This document shows, in pieces, positions 1 to 8,111 of a stretch of DNA of 62,578 nucleotides (within the stretch, counting starts at the first letter, position 1; the number at the start of each line of letters is the position of its first letter). The translations under genes were made by a program, and so were the position numbers. The stretch comes from Gammaproteobacteria bacterium (GTDB taxonomy: Bacteria; Pseudomonadota; Gammaproteobacteria; Steroidobacterales; Steroidobacteraceae): assembly GCA_013289615.1 (NCBI GenBank), contig JABCZO010000025.1:1-62578 (forward strand). Reading direction: 5' to 3'. The notes under the pieces are model-generated. The model was not told the origin of the DNA. It saw only the letters and a program-made list of their open reading frames with translations, and did no database searches.

Positions 1-127
1 CGAGCACCCAATCAATCGCATCGATGAACTATTGCCGTGGAATATAGCAGCATCGCTCACACCCCGGGTGCAGCAAGCCGCCTAGCCAGCGCACCAGGTG
101 TCAATGCGGTACGCGCCGGACGCTTAC
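1..127 (+). mobile_element. Right end of an IS66-family insertion sequence (partial)
   Basis: The first 85 bases encode the end of an IS66-type transposase. The stretch ending at 127 reads CGCCGGACGCTTAC, which fits the IS66 right terminal repeat (family elements begin GTAA and therefore end TTAC). The transposase stop lies 42 bases inside this end, a normal spacing. Toxin coding sequence resumes directly at 128, so the element is inserted in the gene. The left end and the usual 8-bp duplication lie outside the window. Family membership rests on recognised protein and terminus patterns, not on a search. Confidence 0.72.
2..85 (+). CDS. tnpC: IS66-family transposase TnpC, C-terminal end only
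   Basis: Reading frame 2 is open from the window edge and ends at a TAG at 83-85. It gives about 27 residues containing HPINRIDELLPWN, close to the conserved C-terminal tail of IS66 transposases (HP.SRIDELLPW). The catalytic DDE region would lie upstream, outside the window. Nothing here says whether the transposase is intact. Confidence 0.72.
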   Translation, partial: EHPINRIDELLPWNIAASLTPRVQQAA

Positions 128-865
128 GGTCAAGTAGCCATGCGCGGCGGAACTGTGTTGCACAAGGGGCATCTCGCACCGGCCGGCCGCTATTCGGAGG
201 ACATAGATCTTGTTCTGGTGGGATCGCGACCTAAAGGTCATATCAGGCGGGCGTTGACTCGCGTACTGAGCCCAATCTTGGGAAGCCCCTCTGAATCCAT
301 CTACACCAAAATAAAACTTGTTGTCAGAAATCTAAATGCTCGGTCCGAGATAATCAGAAACACTCATACCTATAGCCCTTCCAGCGAAGACACCGCTATC
401 GGGCACCTCAAGGTGGAAGTCAACGTCAACGAACAGAAGAGCTGTTTTCCTCTGGTAAAAATCGGCGTCGATGTTCCTGGCGACCACGGAGGCATCAGAC
501 AAGTTATCGTCGAATCCTACGATGTCGATGAAATGCTTGGAACAAAAATGCGGGCGCTTTTGCAGCGCGAGCATGGACGCGATTTATTTGATTTATGGTG
601 GGCCGTCGAACGCGCGAAGACTCACGCCACTCTTCGGGTCAACCCCGCCCGCGTCGGTGCCGCATTTCGCTTCTACATGGCACAAGAAGGTAAGCCTTTC
701 AAGGCTTCCGATTTTGAGAGCGAACTCGCTCGCCGGATGCACTCTCGAAAATTCCTCAAGGATATGGACGGATACCTGCCGAAAGGCGCGACGTACGATC
801 CCGCCCTGGCGCATCAGCAATTCCTCGAATTCTTCCTGCCACATCTCGATCCAGCTAGCATCTGA
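128..865 (+). pseudogene. AbiEii/AbiGii-type nucleotidyltransferase toxin, 5' end removed by IS66
   Basis: The frame from 128 encodes an AbiEii-family protein, the toxin of type IV AbiE toxin-antitoxin and abortive-infection systems, which are nucleotidyltransferases. Family landmarks are visible: RGGTVLHK, the acidic pair in RYSEDIDLV, and the later K..AL..R...RDLFDLWW motif. The usual 30-40 N-terminal residues before the GGT motif are missing. An in-frame stop lies at 83, and bases 98-127 belong to the IS66 end, so the open frame starting at a GTG at 98 is a fusion artefact. The antitoxin partner AbiEi would be expected upstream, outside the window. About 246 residues of toxin remain. The product is probably inactive because of the lost start, although the nucleotidyltransferase motifs themselves are intact. 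Confidence 0.78.
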
Positions 866-963
866 TCGACATTGCGTCTCTGCTCGCGGCCGCTCGAACT
901 GGTTAGGACGTCTCCGCTTCGGCGTCGACAACTGCGGAAATCTGCGGTTCTTGCAAATTCAAA

Positions 964-987
964 AGGGTCATTTGCGTAGTAACCCCC
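964..987 (-). repeat. Terminal inverted repeat (right end) of the toxin-carrying element family
   Basis: Read on the minus strand from 987 inward this is GGGGGTTACTACGCAAATG followed by ACCCT. It matches the left end of the complete element at 12084 in 22 of 24 positions. By orientation it is a right end, so the element would extend leftward through the AbiEii gene and the IS66 copy. The 8 bases just outside, 988-995, read AGCGGGCA and would be one copy of the target duplication. The left end is beyond the window, so the unit cannot be closed here. Confidence 0.7.
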
Positions 988-1213
988 AGCGGGCAAAAAA
1001 AACCCCGCATTGCGGGGTTTTAATTTCCTCACACGACACAGGTCTGTCCGGGTGCGCAATCCAAATCTTGGCAGACTTCAGTGCCTGGCCAATGGGCCCG
1101 TCCCGAAAGTGCGGGACCTGCGCGTCAATTCGCGCCGAGGACACCTGCGACAGGCGCAAATAAAGTGGCTTGCCGCAGTCTGTGCACACCCCGACAGCCT
1201 GGGTTTCTAACAT
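968..1213 (-). CDS. Hypothetical small protein with a CxxC pair (doubtful)
   Basis: An 81-residue frame starts at an ATG at 1213 and contains VCTDCGKPL, a possible half zinc-ribbon, followed by no family I recognise. The frame runs through the terminator hairpin and ends at a TGA that lies inside the inserted terminal repeat. If the gene is real, its present 3' end was therefore created by the insertion. I see no good ribosome binding site. It may simply be a chance frame. Confidence 0.25.
   Translation of the reverse strand: MLETQAVGVCTDCGKPLYLRLSQVSSARIDAQVPHFRDGPIGQALKSAKIWIAHPDRPVSCEEIKTPQCGVFFARWGLLRK
995..1021 (-). terminator. Intrinsic terminator for minus-strand transcription
   Basis: A 10-bp perfect stem (999-1008 with 1012-1021) has a 3-base loop. 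On the minus strand it is followed by eight T residues (A run 995-1002 on the plus strand). It probably ends transcripts coming from the acyl-CoA dehydrogenase side. The terminal repeat at 964-987 starts 7 bases beyond the A run. Confidence 0.8.
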
Positions 1214-1412
1214 GAAAGACGGTGGTAGAAACTCTGGCTGTCCGATTTTTGCTGCAACCGATGCGGTTGAAGCAACTGAGTGAGATTGTACTGCGCTATC
1301 GCGGGCAAGACCATAAGGAATCACAGGATTATTTTTGATTTGTCGCCAAGTTGCGACAGCTGCAACGATACATATTTAGTCAAATGTGGTATCGATCACA
1401 CGCGTTGTGGTG
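1022..1412. other. Intergenic stretch, no firmly supported gene
   Basis: Between the terminator and the acyl-CoA dehydrogenase stop I find only the doubtful minus-strand frame described at 968-1213. I see no tRNA and no clear promoter. Confidence 0.4.
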
Positions 1413-2609
1413 TCAGAACGCGCTGATACCGGTGACCGCGCGCCCGATGCTGAGCTGATGAATGGTCTCGGTGCCCTCGTAGGTGACCACGCTTTCCAGA
1501 TTCAGCATATGGCGAATCGCGACATGTTCGACGCTGATGCCGGCACCACCGAGCAGATCACGGCAATCGCGCGCGATCTCCAGCGCAATGCGGCAGTTGT
1601 TCCATTTCCCGAGCGAGATCTGCGCGGCGCTCAACGCCTGACGCTCCTTGAGTCGTCCGAGCTGCAGCGCCAGCAGCTGCGCGCCGCTCAGCTTGCGCAC
1701 CATCTCCGCCAACCTGAGCTGCACCGCCTGGGTGTGACTTAACGGCCGGCCAAACAGCACGCGCTCGCCGGCGTGAGCCAGTGCCTCGGCCAGACACGCC
1801 TGCGCGGCGCCGATGACGCCCCAGCAGATGCCGTAGCGGGCCTGTGACAGGCACGACAGTGCTGTCTTGATGCCGGTCGCGCCAGGCAGTGCCGCCTCGG
1901 CGGGGAGGCGCACATCATCGAAGAACAGTGCCCCGGTGTTCGAGGCGCGCAGACTGAATTTGTGTTTGATCGGCTCGGAGCTGAAGCCACGGGTGCCGCG
2001 CTCGATCAGAAAAGCGCGCATGCCGTCCGGCGTCTGCGCCCACACCACGGCCAGATCGGCGATGTCGCCGTTGGTGATCCACATCTTTGAGCCCGACAGC
2101 ACCCAGCCGTCGCCGTCGCGGCGCGCTGTGGTGCGCATCGTGGCGGGGTCGGAACCGCCCTGCGGCTCGGTCAGCCCGAAGCAGCCGATGACTTCAGCGC
2201 GCGCCATGCGCGGCAGCCACTGCAGCTTCTGCTGCTCGCTGCCAAAAGCATGGATCGGGTACATGCACAGGCTCGACTGCACCGACACAAAGCTGCGCAG
2301 CGCGCTGTCGCCGCGCTCGAGTTCGCGACAGATCAGCCCGTAGCCGATGCCACTGAGGCCGGCGCAGCCGTAGCCCTGCAAGGTGGCGCCGAACACGCCC
2401 AGCTCGGCTAAGCCCGGCAGCAGCTCGCGGGCAAATCGGCCGCTTTCAAAACACTCGCCGATGATCGGCAGCACGCGCTCATCGACCAGGCGCGCGACCG
2501 CGTCGCGCACCAGCCGGTCCTCCTCGCCAAGCTCGTCATCGAGCCGCAGGTAGTCGAGCGCGCTTTCACTTGGCGCTGCGGCCGCTACCGGTGTGGTGGA
2601 TGAGCTCAT
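1413..2609 (-). CDS. Acyl-CoA dehydrogenase, glutaryl-CoA dehydrogenase-like
   Basis: A 398-residue FAD flavoprotein of the acyl-CoA dehydrogenase fold. It shows the FAD/substrate motif CFGLTEPQGGSDP, MWITNGD, and the C-terminal YEGTETIHQLSIGRAVTG, in which Glu about 378 fits the catalytic base. The RYGICWGVIGAAQAC segment and the C-terminal pattern resemble glutaryl-CoA dehydrogenases (lysine and tryptophan catabolism) more than straight-chain enzymes, but substrate cannot be fixed from sequence. The open frame extends upstream to 2900, but that part is low-complexity and lies over the divergent gene. The ATG at 2609, just before MSSSTTPV, gives normal family length. It is divergent from the OmpA-like gene with 56 bases between them. 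Confidence 0.85.
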   Translation of the reverse strand: MSSSTTPVAAAAPSESALDYLRLDDELGEEDRLVRDAVARLVDERVLPIIGECFESGRFARELLPGLAELGVFGATLQGYGCAGLSGIGYGLICRELERGDSALRSFVSVQSSLCMYPIHAFGSEQQKLQWLPRMARAEVIGCFGLTEPQGGSDPATMRTTARRDGDGWVLSGSKMWITNGDIADLAVVWAQTPDGMRAFLIERGTRGFSSEPIKHKFSLRASNTGALFFDDVRLPAEAALPGATGIKTALSCLSQARYGICWGVIGAAQACLAEALAHAGERVLFGRPLSHTQAVQLRLAEMVRKLSGAQLLALQLGRLKERQALSAAQISLGKWNNCRIALEIARDCRDLLGGAGISVEHVAIRHMLNLESVVTYEGTETIHQLSIGRAVTGISAF

Positions 2610-2665
2610 GTTGGCAACCCCGCATTCCCCTAGAATCCGCGCATGATGCCCGAAGTGGTGAACCG

Positions 2666-3235
2666 ATGAGCGGCGGCCGGCCAGCGGTGTTGCTGGCAGT
2701 CGGGCTCGGCGTCGGGCTGGCGGCGCTGGCTGCGGCTGCCGTCGCGGCCAGCGGCACGCAGGCGACGCGGCCGAGCGCGGCCAGCCGCGAGCTGGATCGC
2801 GCCCAGACGCTGCTGCTGGTGCGACTGGCGACCCTGCCCGAGGGCAGCGGCGTACTGGTCCTGCGCGATGCAGAAGGTCTGACGCTGCGCATCCCGGCAC
2901 GGCTATTGTTCGGCAACGACAGCCCGGTCCTGAAGCGAGATCCGCAGGCCGCAGCGCCGCTGGCCGCGACCGAGCAGCTGCTCAGGAAGCACCGGGCACT
3001 GCAAGCCGAGATCGTGGTCTACACCGACAGCATCGGCGGCGTCAGTGCCAATCAGAGCCTGTCCGAGCAGCGCGCGCGCGCGGTCTACGACGCGCTCAGG
3101 TCTGCCGGCATCGCCGCCCGTCGCCTGCAGCAGCACGGCGCCGGGGCCGCCACCATGGTGGCCAGCAACCAGACCCCTGCCGGGCGGATCGAGAATCGAC
3201 GGGTCGAGATCGAGTTCCGGCGCCCGGCGCGCTAG
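2666..3235 (+). CDS. OmpA-family peptidoglycan-binding protein
   Basis: A 189-residue protein. A hydrophobic segment at about residues 6-28 is either a signal anchor or a signal peptide. The second half is an OmpA_C-like domain, with TDSIGG...N..LSEQRA..V and the closing NRRVEIEF. Such domains bind peptidoglycan in the periplasm. The ATG at 2666 is chosen because it starts directly at the membrane segment; a longer frame from 2570 overlaps the divergent dehydrogenase. It converges on rpoH with about 20 bases between, where a short GC hairpin spans the rpoH stop. Confidence 0.72.
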   Translation: MSGGRPAVLLAVGLGVGLAALAAAAVAASGTQATRPSAASRELDRAQTLLLVRLATLPEGSGVLVLRDAEGLTLRIPARLLFGNDSPVLKRDPQAAAPLAATEQLLRKHRALQAEIVVYTDSIGGVSANQSLSEQRARAVYDALRSAGIAARRLQQHGAGAATMVASNQTPAGRIENRRVEIEFRRPAR

Positions 3236-3257
3236 CCCGGGCGGCCGCTTTCCGGCC

Positions 3258-4136
3258 TTAGGCCGGAGCCGGCAACAGCGCCTTGAGGCGCGTCATCGCG
3301 CCGGCCTCGATCTGTCGGATGCGCTCGGCCGACACCCCGTACTCGGTGGCGAGCTGGTGCAGCGTGGCCTTGTCGTCACTCATCCAGCGGCGTTGCAGGA
3401 TGGCACGACTGCGCTCATCGAGTCGCTGCATCGCCGCCGACAGCTGCTGGTGCGATGAGCTGCTCCACTGTTCGGCCTCGACCTGTTCGGCAGGATCGGC
3501 ATCGGCCGCCGGCAGGTAGGCCGCCGGGCCGTAGCCTTCCTCTTCGTCGTTCTCCGGGCCGACATCGAACGACAGATCGCGCGCCGACAAGCGCCGCTCC
3601 ATCTCGGTGACCTCGGCCGGCGTCACACCCAGATCGCTGGCCACCGCACGGGTTTCGTCCGCGCTGAGCCAGGCCAGATTCGGCTTCATTCGACGCAGAT
3701 TAAAGAACAGCTTGCGCTGCGCCTTGGTCGTGGCGACCTTCACCAGCCGCCAGTTACGCAGCACATACTCGTGAATCTCGGCGCGGATCCAGTGCACGGC
3801 GAACGACACCAGGCGCACGCCGACGCTCGGATCGAAGCGCTTGACGGCTTTCATCAGGCCAATGTTGCCCTCCTGCACCAGATCGTTCATCGGCAGGCCA
3901 TAGCCCGAGTAGCCGCGGGCAATGTGCACCACGAAGCGCAGGTGCGAGAGCACCAGCTCGCGCGCAGCCGACAGATCGTCGTCGCGGCGAAAGCGCAGCG
4001 CGAGCTCCTGTTCCTGCTCGCGGCTGAGCACGGGAATGCGGCTCACCCGCTCCAGGTAAGCATCGAAACTGCCAATGGGACCGGCCAGTCCGAAGGCGGC
4101 GGGTTGGGCGATCAGCGCAGTCCGGGCACTAGTCAC
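3258..4136 (-). CDS. rpoH: RNA polymerase heat-shock sigma factor sigma-32
   Basis: A 292-residue sigma-70-family protein of RpoH type. Region 2 ([19 protein letters not shown]) is followed by the RpoH box RKLFFNLRR at about 141-149, which separates sigma-32 from sigma-38 and sigma-70. A region 4 helix-turn-helix ends the protein ([19 protein letters not shown]). Start is a GTG at 4136, with AGGAGG at 4145-4150. It lies directly downstream of ftsYEX on the same strand, as in Escherichia coli. A perfect CIRCE operator overlaps its promoter, which implies HrcA repression of the heat-shock sigma factor itself. Confidence 0.95.
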   Translation of the reverse strand: MTSARTALIAQPAAFGLAGPIGSFDAYLERVSRIPVLSREQEQELALRFRRDDDLSAARELVLSHLRFVVHIARGYSGYGLPMNDLVQEGNIGLMKAVKRFDPSVGVRLVSFAVHWIRAEIHEYVLRNWRLVKVATTKAQRKLFFNLRRMKPNLAWLSADETRAVASDLGVTPAEVTEMERRLSARDLSFDVGPENDEEEGYGPAAYLPAADADPAEQVEAEQWSSSSHQQLSAAMQRLDERSRAILQRRWMSDDKATLHQLATEYGVSAERIRQIEAGAMTRLKALLPAPA

Positions 4137-4179
4137 TGGGTGATCCTCCTCAGCTGATAAACACCTATAGTAGGGGCCT

Positions 4180-4209
4180 ATATTAGCACTCTCGGCGCCA
4201 GAGTGCTAA
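4180..4209 (-). promoter_or_regulatory. CIRCE operator (HrcA site) overlapping the rpoH promoter
   Basis: TTAGCACTC (4183-4191), nine spacer bases, then GAGTGCTAA (4201-4209) is a perfect CIRCE element. On the minus strand its outer arm supplies a possible -35 TTAGCA (4204-4209). Eighteen bases on lies TAATAT (4180-4185), preceded by TG one base upstream as in extended -10 promoters. The operator therefore fills the -35/-10 region. HrcA binding would block RNA polymerase until heat or protein stress disables HrcA. A second candidate promoter, TTGAAC..TAGAAT, lies just upstream of the operator. Confidence 0.93.
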
Positions 4210-4307
4210 GCCCCTGATTCTACAATATGCCATTGCTGTTCAATGGCTTAGAGCGAGTTCAAAGCTCGCCCCGGCACCCCATTGGACCGCGGATCGGGAA
4301 GCTAAGT

Positions 4308-5258
4308 TCAGGCCGTGCGCGGCTCGATGCGCGCCAGCTGGCGGGCGGCCGCGATCCAGGCGCCGAGCCAGCCCAGAGCCATTCCGGTCAGCAGCAGCGC
4401 GCCCAGTTCGGTCAGGTCCGGACCGCGCAGCTCGAATGCACTGCCGTAGGCTGCCGCCAGCCGCAAAGCCGCCGGCGCCAGGCTGGCACGTGCGATCGCC
4501 ACCAGACCCCAGCCGATCAAGCCCGCCAGCAGGCCATACAGCGTACCGGCATACAGAAGCGGCCGCCGGACGAACGCGTTGGTGCCGCCGACCAGCTTGG
4601 TGACCTCGATTTCATTGCGGCGATTCAGGATCTCAAGCCGGATGGTGTTGCCGACGACGGCGATAACGCCGGCCCCCAACAGCAGCGCCGTGATCAGCAC
4701 CACCCGGCGCAGCAGCTCTAGCAGCGCGCTGAAGCGCAGCACCCAGTCGCGATCGAGCTGCACCGAATCGACTTCGGGCCACGCGAGCAGGTAGCTGCGC
4801 AGCGCCTCGAGCTGCGAGGGCGAGGCGGCGTCGGGCGCTGGGCGGATCGTCAGCACATTGGGCAGCGGATTATCCGGCAGTGAATCGAGTGCCGTGCCGA
4901 GGCCGGACTGGGTGCGAAACTCCGCCAGCGCCTCGCTGGCGGTAATCAGCGTTGCGCTGGCGACCCCGGTGCGCTCAGCGGCGATCTTGGTCAGCTGGCG
5001 CGCCTTCTGTTCGGAGACCTCGGGCTTCAGGTAGACCGACAGTCCCACGGCCTCGGAAAAATCCCCGGTGGCATCGCGCACGTTGCGCACCAGTACATTG
5101 AGTGCCAGCGGCAGCGCGAGCGCCAGCCCCATCACCACCTCCGTCAGCACGGTGGCCAGGCCATGGCGTCCGAGATGGCCCGCCGTGGACACCAGCGCAT
5201 GGCCATGGCGCGCCACCCAGGTGGAGAGGCTAGCCACTGCTGCCAAGCCGTCCGTCAT
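4308..5258 (-). CDS. ftsX: Cell division protein FtsX
   Basis: A 316-residue inner-membrane protein of the FtsE-FtsX complex, which couples septal ring activity to periplasmic amidase activation. One N-terminal transmembrane segment precedes a periplasmic domain. Three C-terminal segments surround the conserved NTIRLEILNRRNEIEVTKLV and GGTNAFVRRPLLY regions. The start is the ATG at 5258 (MTDGLAAV); the longer frame to 5405 lies inside ftsE. It overlaps the end of ftsE by 29 bases, showing translational coupling. Confidence 0.93.
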   Translation of the reverse strand: MTDGLAAVASLSTWVARHGHALVSTAGHLGRHGLATVLTEVVMGLALALPLALNVLVRNVRDATGDFSEAVGLSVYLKPEVSEQKARQLTKIAAERTGVASATLITASEALAEFRTQSGLGTALDSLPDNPLPNVLTIRPAPDAASPSQLEALRSYLLAWPEVDSVQLDRDWVLRFSALLELLRRVVLITALLLGAGVIAVVGNTIRLEILNRRNEIEVTKLVGGTNAFVRRPLLYAGTLYGLLAGLIGWGLVAIARASLAPAALRLAAAYGSAFELRGPDLTELGALLLTGMALGWLGAWIAAARQLARIEPRTA

Positions 5259-5889
5259 CGAGCACGATCTGGCGCAGCCCCGAGTCGCGCACCAGGTGCA
5301 GATCGTGGGTCGCCACCACCACCGTGACGCCGACCTCGTTGAAGCGGCGAAACAGACCCATGACTTCCGCGGCCAGCGTGGCATCAAGATTGCCGGTTGG
5401 CTCATCGGCCAGCAGCAACGGCGGCTTGCTGACGATCGCGCGCGCGATGCACACGCGCTGCTGCTCGCCGACGGAAAGTTCCAGCGGTGCCACGCGCTCC
5501 TTGCCGAGCAGGCCCACCTGGTCGAGCGCGGCGCGTACCCGCTTTTCGATTTCGCGAAACGCGGTGTCGGTGACGATCAGCGGCAGCGCCACGTTGTCGA
5601 ACACCGGACGATCCATCAGCAACCGGTGGTCCTGGAACACCACCCCCAGTGCGCGGCGGAACATCGGCACGCGCCGCAGCGGCAGTTTGCCGGTGTTATC
5701 GCCATTGACGATCACCTGGCCGCGCGTCGGGCGCTCGATCAGCGCGATCAGCTTGAGCACGCTGCTTTTGCCGGCGCCCGAGCGGCCGGTCAGGAACACC
5801 ATCTCGCCGTCGTGGACCTCGAAGCTCAGCTCGGTGAGCGCCTCGCGCCCGTTGGGGTAGCGCTTGCTGACGCGCTCGAAGCTGATCAC
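5230..5889 (-). CDS. ftsE: Cell division ATP-binding protein FtsE
   Basis: A 219-residue ABC ATPase partner of FtsX. It has Walker A GRSGAGKSS, a signature sequence LSVGEQQRV (Val in place of the more common Gly), Walker B LLLADEPTGNLD and the switch His in VVVATHD. Its start overlaps the end of ftsY by four bases (ATGA), so ftsY-ftsE-ftsX form one transcription unit leading into rpoH. Confidence 0.95.
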   Translation of the reverse strand: MISFERVSKRYPNGREALTELSFEVHDGEMVFLTGRSGAGKSSVLKLIALIERPTRGQVIVNGDNTGKLPLRRVPMFRRALGVVFQDHRLLMDRPVFDNVALPLIVTDTAFREIEKRVRAALDQVGLLGKERVAPLELSVGEQQRVCIARAIVSKPPLLLADEPTGNLDATLAAEVMGLFRRFNEVGVTVVVATHDLHLVRDSGLRQIVLDDGRLGSSG

Positions 5890-6872
5890 GAAGCCCGGGC
5901 CTCGCGCGCCGCCCCGCCGGCGCCGCCGCGCTCATCGGCAGCCCCGTCTACCAGCGCGCCGGCAAACGCGCGCGCATCGAAAAGCCCGAAATCCTCGAGC
6001 TTCTCGCCGACGCCGATAAAGCGGATCGGCAGCCCGAGCGCTCGCGCGATCGCCACCACGATGCCGCCGCGCGCGGTGCCGTCCAGCTTGGTGAGCACCA
6101 GGCCGGTGACGCCCAGCGCGGCATGGAACTGCTGCGCCTGCGCCAGCGCGTTCTGCCCCTGGTTGGCATCGAGCACCAGCAGCACCTCGTGCGGTGCCGC
6201 CGGCATGATGCGCGCAATGACGCGCTTGACCTTCTTGAGCTCTTCCATCAGGTGCGTCTGGCTGTGCAGTCGGCCGGCCGTGTCGGCCAGTAGCACGTCC
6301 ACGCCGCGCGCCTGGGCGGATTTGAGCGCATCGAACATCACCGCGCCCGGATCGGCTCCGGGCTGCTGCGCGCTGAATAGCGATCCGCTACGCTCGGCCC
6401 AGATATGCAGCTGTTCGATGGCAGCGGCGCGAAAGGTATCACCGGCGGCGAGCATGACGCTCAGGCCCTGCCCGCGCAATTCGTGCGCCAGCTTGCCGAT
6501 GCTGGTGGTCTTGCCCGATCCATTGACGCCGACCACCAGCACCACGAACGGCCGTGCAGCTCCGATCAAGAGCGGCTGCTCGCAGGGTGCGAGCAATTCG
6601 CTCAGCCGATCGCGCAGCGCGTTGAGCAGTGCGTCAACGTCGTCAAGCTCGTGGCGTGCGACCCGGCGATTCAGATCGGCCAGGATCTCGCCGGTGGCCT
6701 CGACCCCGACATCCGCGCTCAGCAGCCGTGTCTCCAGGTCCTCCAGCACGGCCTCGTCGATCTTGCGTCCACGCAGCAGCGTGCGCAGGTCACGGGCGAT
6801 CGAAGCGCTACCACGATTGAGTCGCGCCTTGAGTCGGGCTAGAAACTTAAGCGGTTCATCCGGGATCGACAT
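5886..6872 (-). CDS. ftsY: Signal recognition particle receptor FtsY
   Basis: A 328-residue SRP GTPase that docks ribosome-nascent-chain complexes to the membrane. An N-domain helical bundle occupies about 1-100. The G-domain has GVNGSGKTT (about 115-123), AGDTFRAAAIEQL, DTAGRL and TKLDGTARGG. The long acidic A-domain seen in Escherichia coli is absent, as in many short FtsY proteins. It is the first gene of the ftsYEX operon and divergent from rsmD with about 60 bases between. Confidence 0.95.
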   Translation of the reverse strand: MSIPDEPLKFLARLKARLNRGSASIARDLRTLLRGRKIDEAVLEDLETRLLSADVGVEATGEILADLNRRVARHELDDVDALLNALRDRLSELLAPCEQPLLIGAARPFVVLVVGVNGSGKTTSIGKLAHELRGQGLSVMLAAGDTFRAAAIEQLHIWAERSGSLFSAQQPGADPGAVMFDALKSAQARGVDVLLADTAGRLHSQTHLMEELKKVKRVIARIMPAAPHEVLLVLDANQGQNALAQAQQFHAALGVTGLVLTKLDGTARGGIVVAIARALGLPIRFIGVGEKLEDFGLFDARAFAGALVDGAADERGGAGGAAREARAS

Positions 6873-6931
6873 CGCCGCTCATTGTCGCATGTCGCGCACG
6901 CCGCGACAGCGCTGGGGTAGGCTTGTCGTCC

Positions 6932-7561
6932 ATGGCAGCCAAGCGCAGTGCGCCACCGCAGATTTCCACGCATCAGGGCCGCGGGCGGCAACAGCGGCTG
7001 TTGCGCATCATTGCCGGTCAGTGGCGCGGCAAGAAATTTCGTTTCCCGCAGCTCGAGCTACGGCCGACACCCGATCGGGTGCGTGAAACCCTGTTCAACT
7101 GGCTGCAGGACCGGATCGAAGGCGCGCACTGCCTTGATCTGTACGCCGGCTCCGGGGCGCTCGGGCTGGAGGCGCTGTCGCGCGGTGCGGCCTCGGTGGT
7201 GTTCGTCGAGCAGCAGCGCGTCGCGGTCAATGCGCTGCGGCAACTGCTGCGCGACTGGCAGGTGAGCAATGCCAGCGTGCTGTGCGATCAGGCGCAGCAC
7301 TACCTGGCCGCTAACCTGCGCCCCGGCATGCAGGCCGCAGCTGCCGGCCGCGGTTTTGACCTGGTGTTCATCGACCCGCCGTATGCATCGGGAGAACTGC
7401 CGGCGGCCGCGGCAGCACTGGCGCGCGGCGGGCTCGCACCCGACGCCCGCATCTATGTCGAGCGACACGCCGATGATCCGCCGCCAGTGCTACCGGCCGC
7501 GTGGCGCGAACTGCGTAGCGGTAAGGCAGGCGAGGTCAGGTATCATCTGTTCGCGGCATAA
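6932..7561 (+). CDS. rsmD: 16S rRNA (guanine(966)-N(2))-methyltransferase
   Basis: A 209-residue Rossmann methyltransferase that modifies G966 in 16S r[15 protein letters not shown] and [15 protein letters not shown] are the characteristic RsmD N-terminal motifs. [17 protein letters not shown] is the SAM-binding loop, and FIDPPYA is the catalytic N-methyltransferase motif. The ATG at 6932 is preferred over a TTG nine bases earlier. It is followed after 32 bases by coaD, a very common pairing. Confidence 0.93.
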   Translation: MAAKRSAPPQISTHQGRGRQQRLLRIIAGQWRGKKFRFPQLELRPTPDRVRETLFNWLQDRIEGAHCLDLYAGSGALGLEALSRGAASVVFVEQQRVAVNALRQLLRDWQVSNASVLCDQAQHYLAANLRPGMQAAAAGRGFDLVFIDPPYASGELPAAAAALARGGLAPDARIYVERHADDPPPVLPAAWRELRSGKAGEVRYHLFAA

Positions 7562-7593
7562 GTATTCGCACCAAGGGTAGGGGCACTATCAGC

Positions 7594-8082
7594 ATGAGAT
7601 CCACCGCGGTGTATCCGGGCACCTTCGACCCGCTCACACGCGGCCACGAAGACATCGCGCGCCGTGCGGCGAGCATTTTCGGCCGGGTGGTGATCGCGGT
7701 GGCCGCAAATCCCAACAAGGCGCCGCTGTTCAATCTAGGCGAACGCGTCGAGCTGGCGCGCGCCGTACTGGCGGACCTCACCAACGTGGAGATCACCGGC
7801 TATTCCGGATTGACGGTCGACTTTGCGCGCGAGCACGACCTGGCGGTGATCGTGCGCGGGCTGCGCGCGGTGTCGGATTTCGAATTCGAATTTCAGCTGG
7901 CGAGCATGGGCCGGCACCTGCAGCCCGATGTGGAAACCGTGTTCATGGTGCCGAAGGAGAAATTCACCTTCATTTCCTCGACCCTGGTGCGCGAGGTGGC
8001 GACACTGGGCGGCAATGTCGGCGCCTTCGTGCACCCGCTGGTCGAGGCGGCGTTCAAGCGCAAGCTGGCCGGCAAAGCCTAA
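7594..8082 (+). CDS. coaD: Phosphopantetheine adenylyltransferase
   Basis: A 162-residue enzyme of the penultimate step of coenzyme A synthesis, transferring AMP to 4'-phosphopantetheine. The nucleotidyltransferase motif appears as [14 protein letters not shown] (T/HxGH). [15 protein letters not shown] and the C-terminal FISSTLVRE are typical of bacterial PPAT. Length matches the family. It follows rsmD on the same strand. Confidence 0.95.
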   Translation: MRSTAVYPGTFDPLTRGHEDIARRAASIFGRVVIAVAANPNKAPLFNLGERVELARAVLADLTNVEITGYSGLTVDFAREHDLAVIVRGLRAVSDFEFEFQLASMGRHLQPDVETVFMVPKEKFTFISSTLVREVATLGGNVGAFVHPLVEAAFKRKLAGKA

Positions 8083-8111
8083 GCGGCTGCCTGGCCGGCG
8101 GCAGCGGCGGC

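Noticed and set aside
968..1324. 118-residue frame as a confident gene
   Set aside because: It runs through a terminator hairpin and into the inserted repeat, so only a low-confidence shorter version is listed.
5068..7086. 672-residue plus-strand open frame
   Set aside because: It lies antisense across ftsX, ftsE and ftsY, which have strong motifs. The long frame is a product of high-GC third positions and shows low-complexity Ser, Arg and Pro composition.
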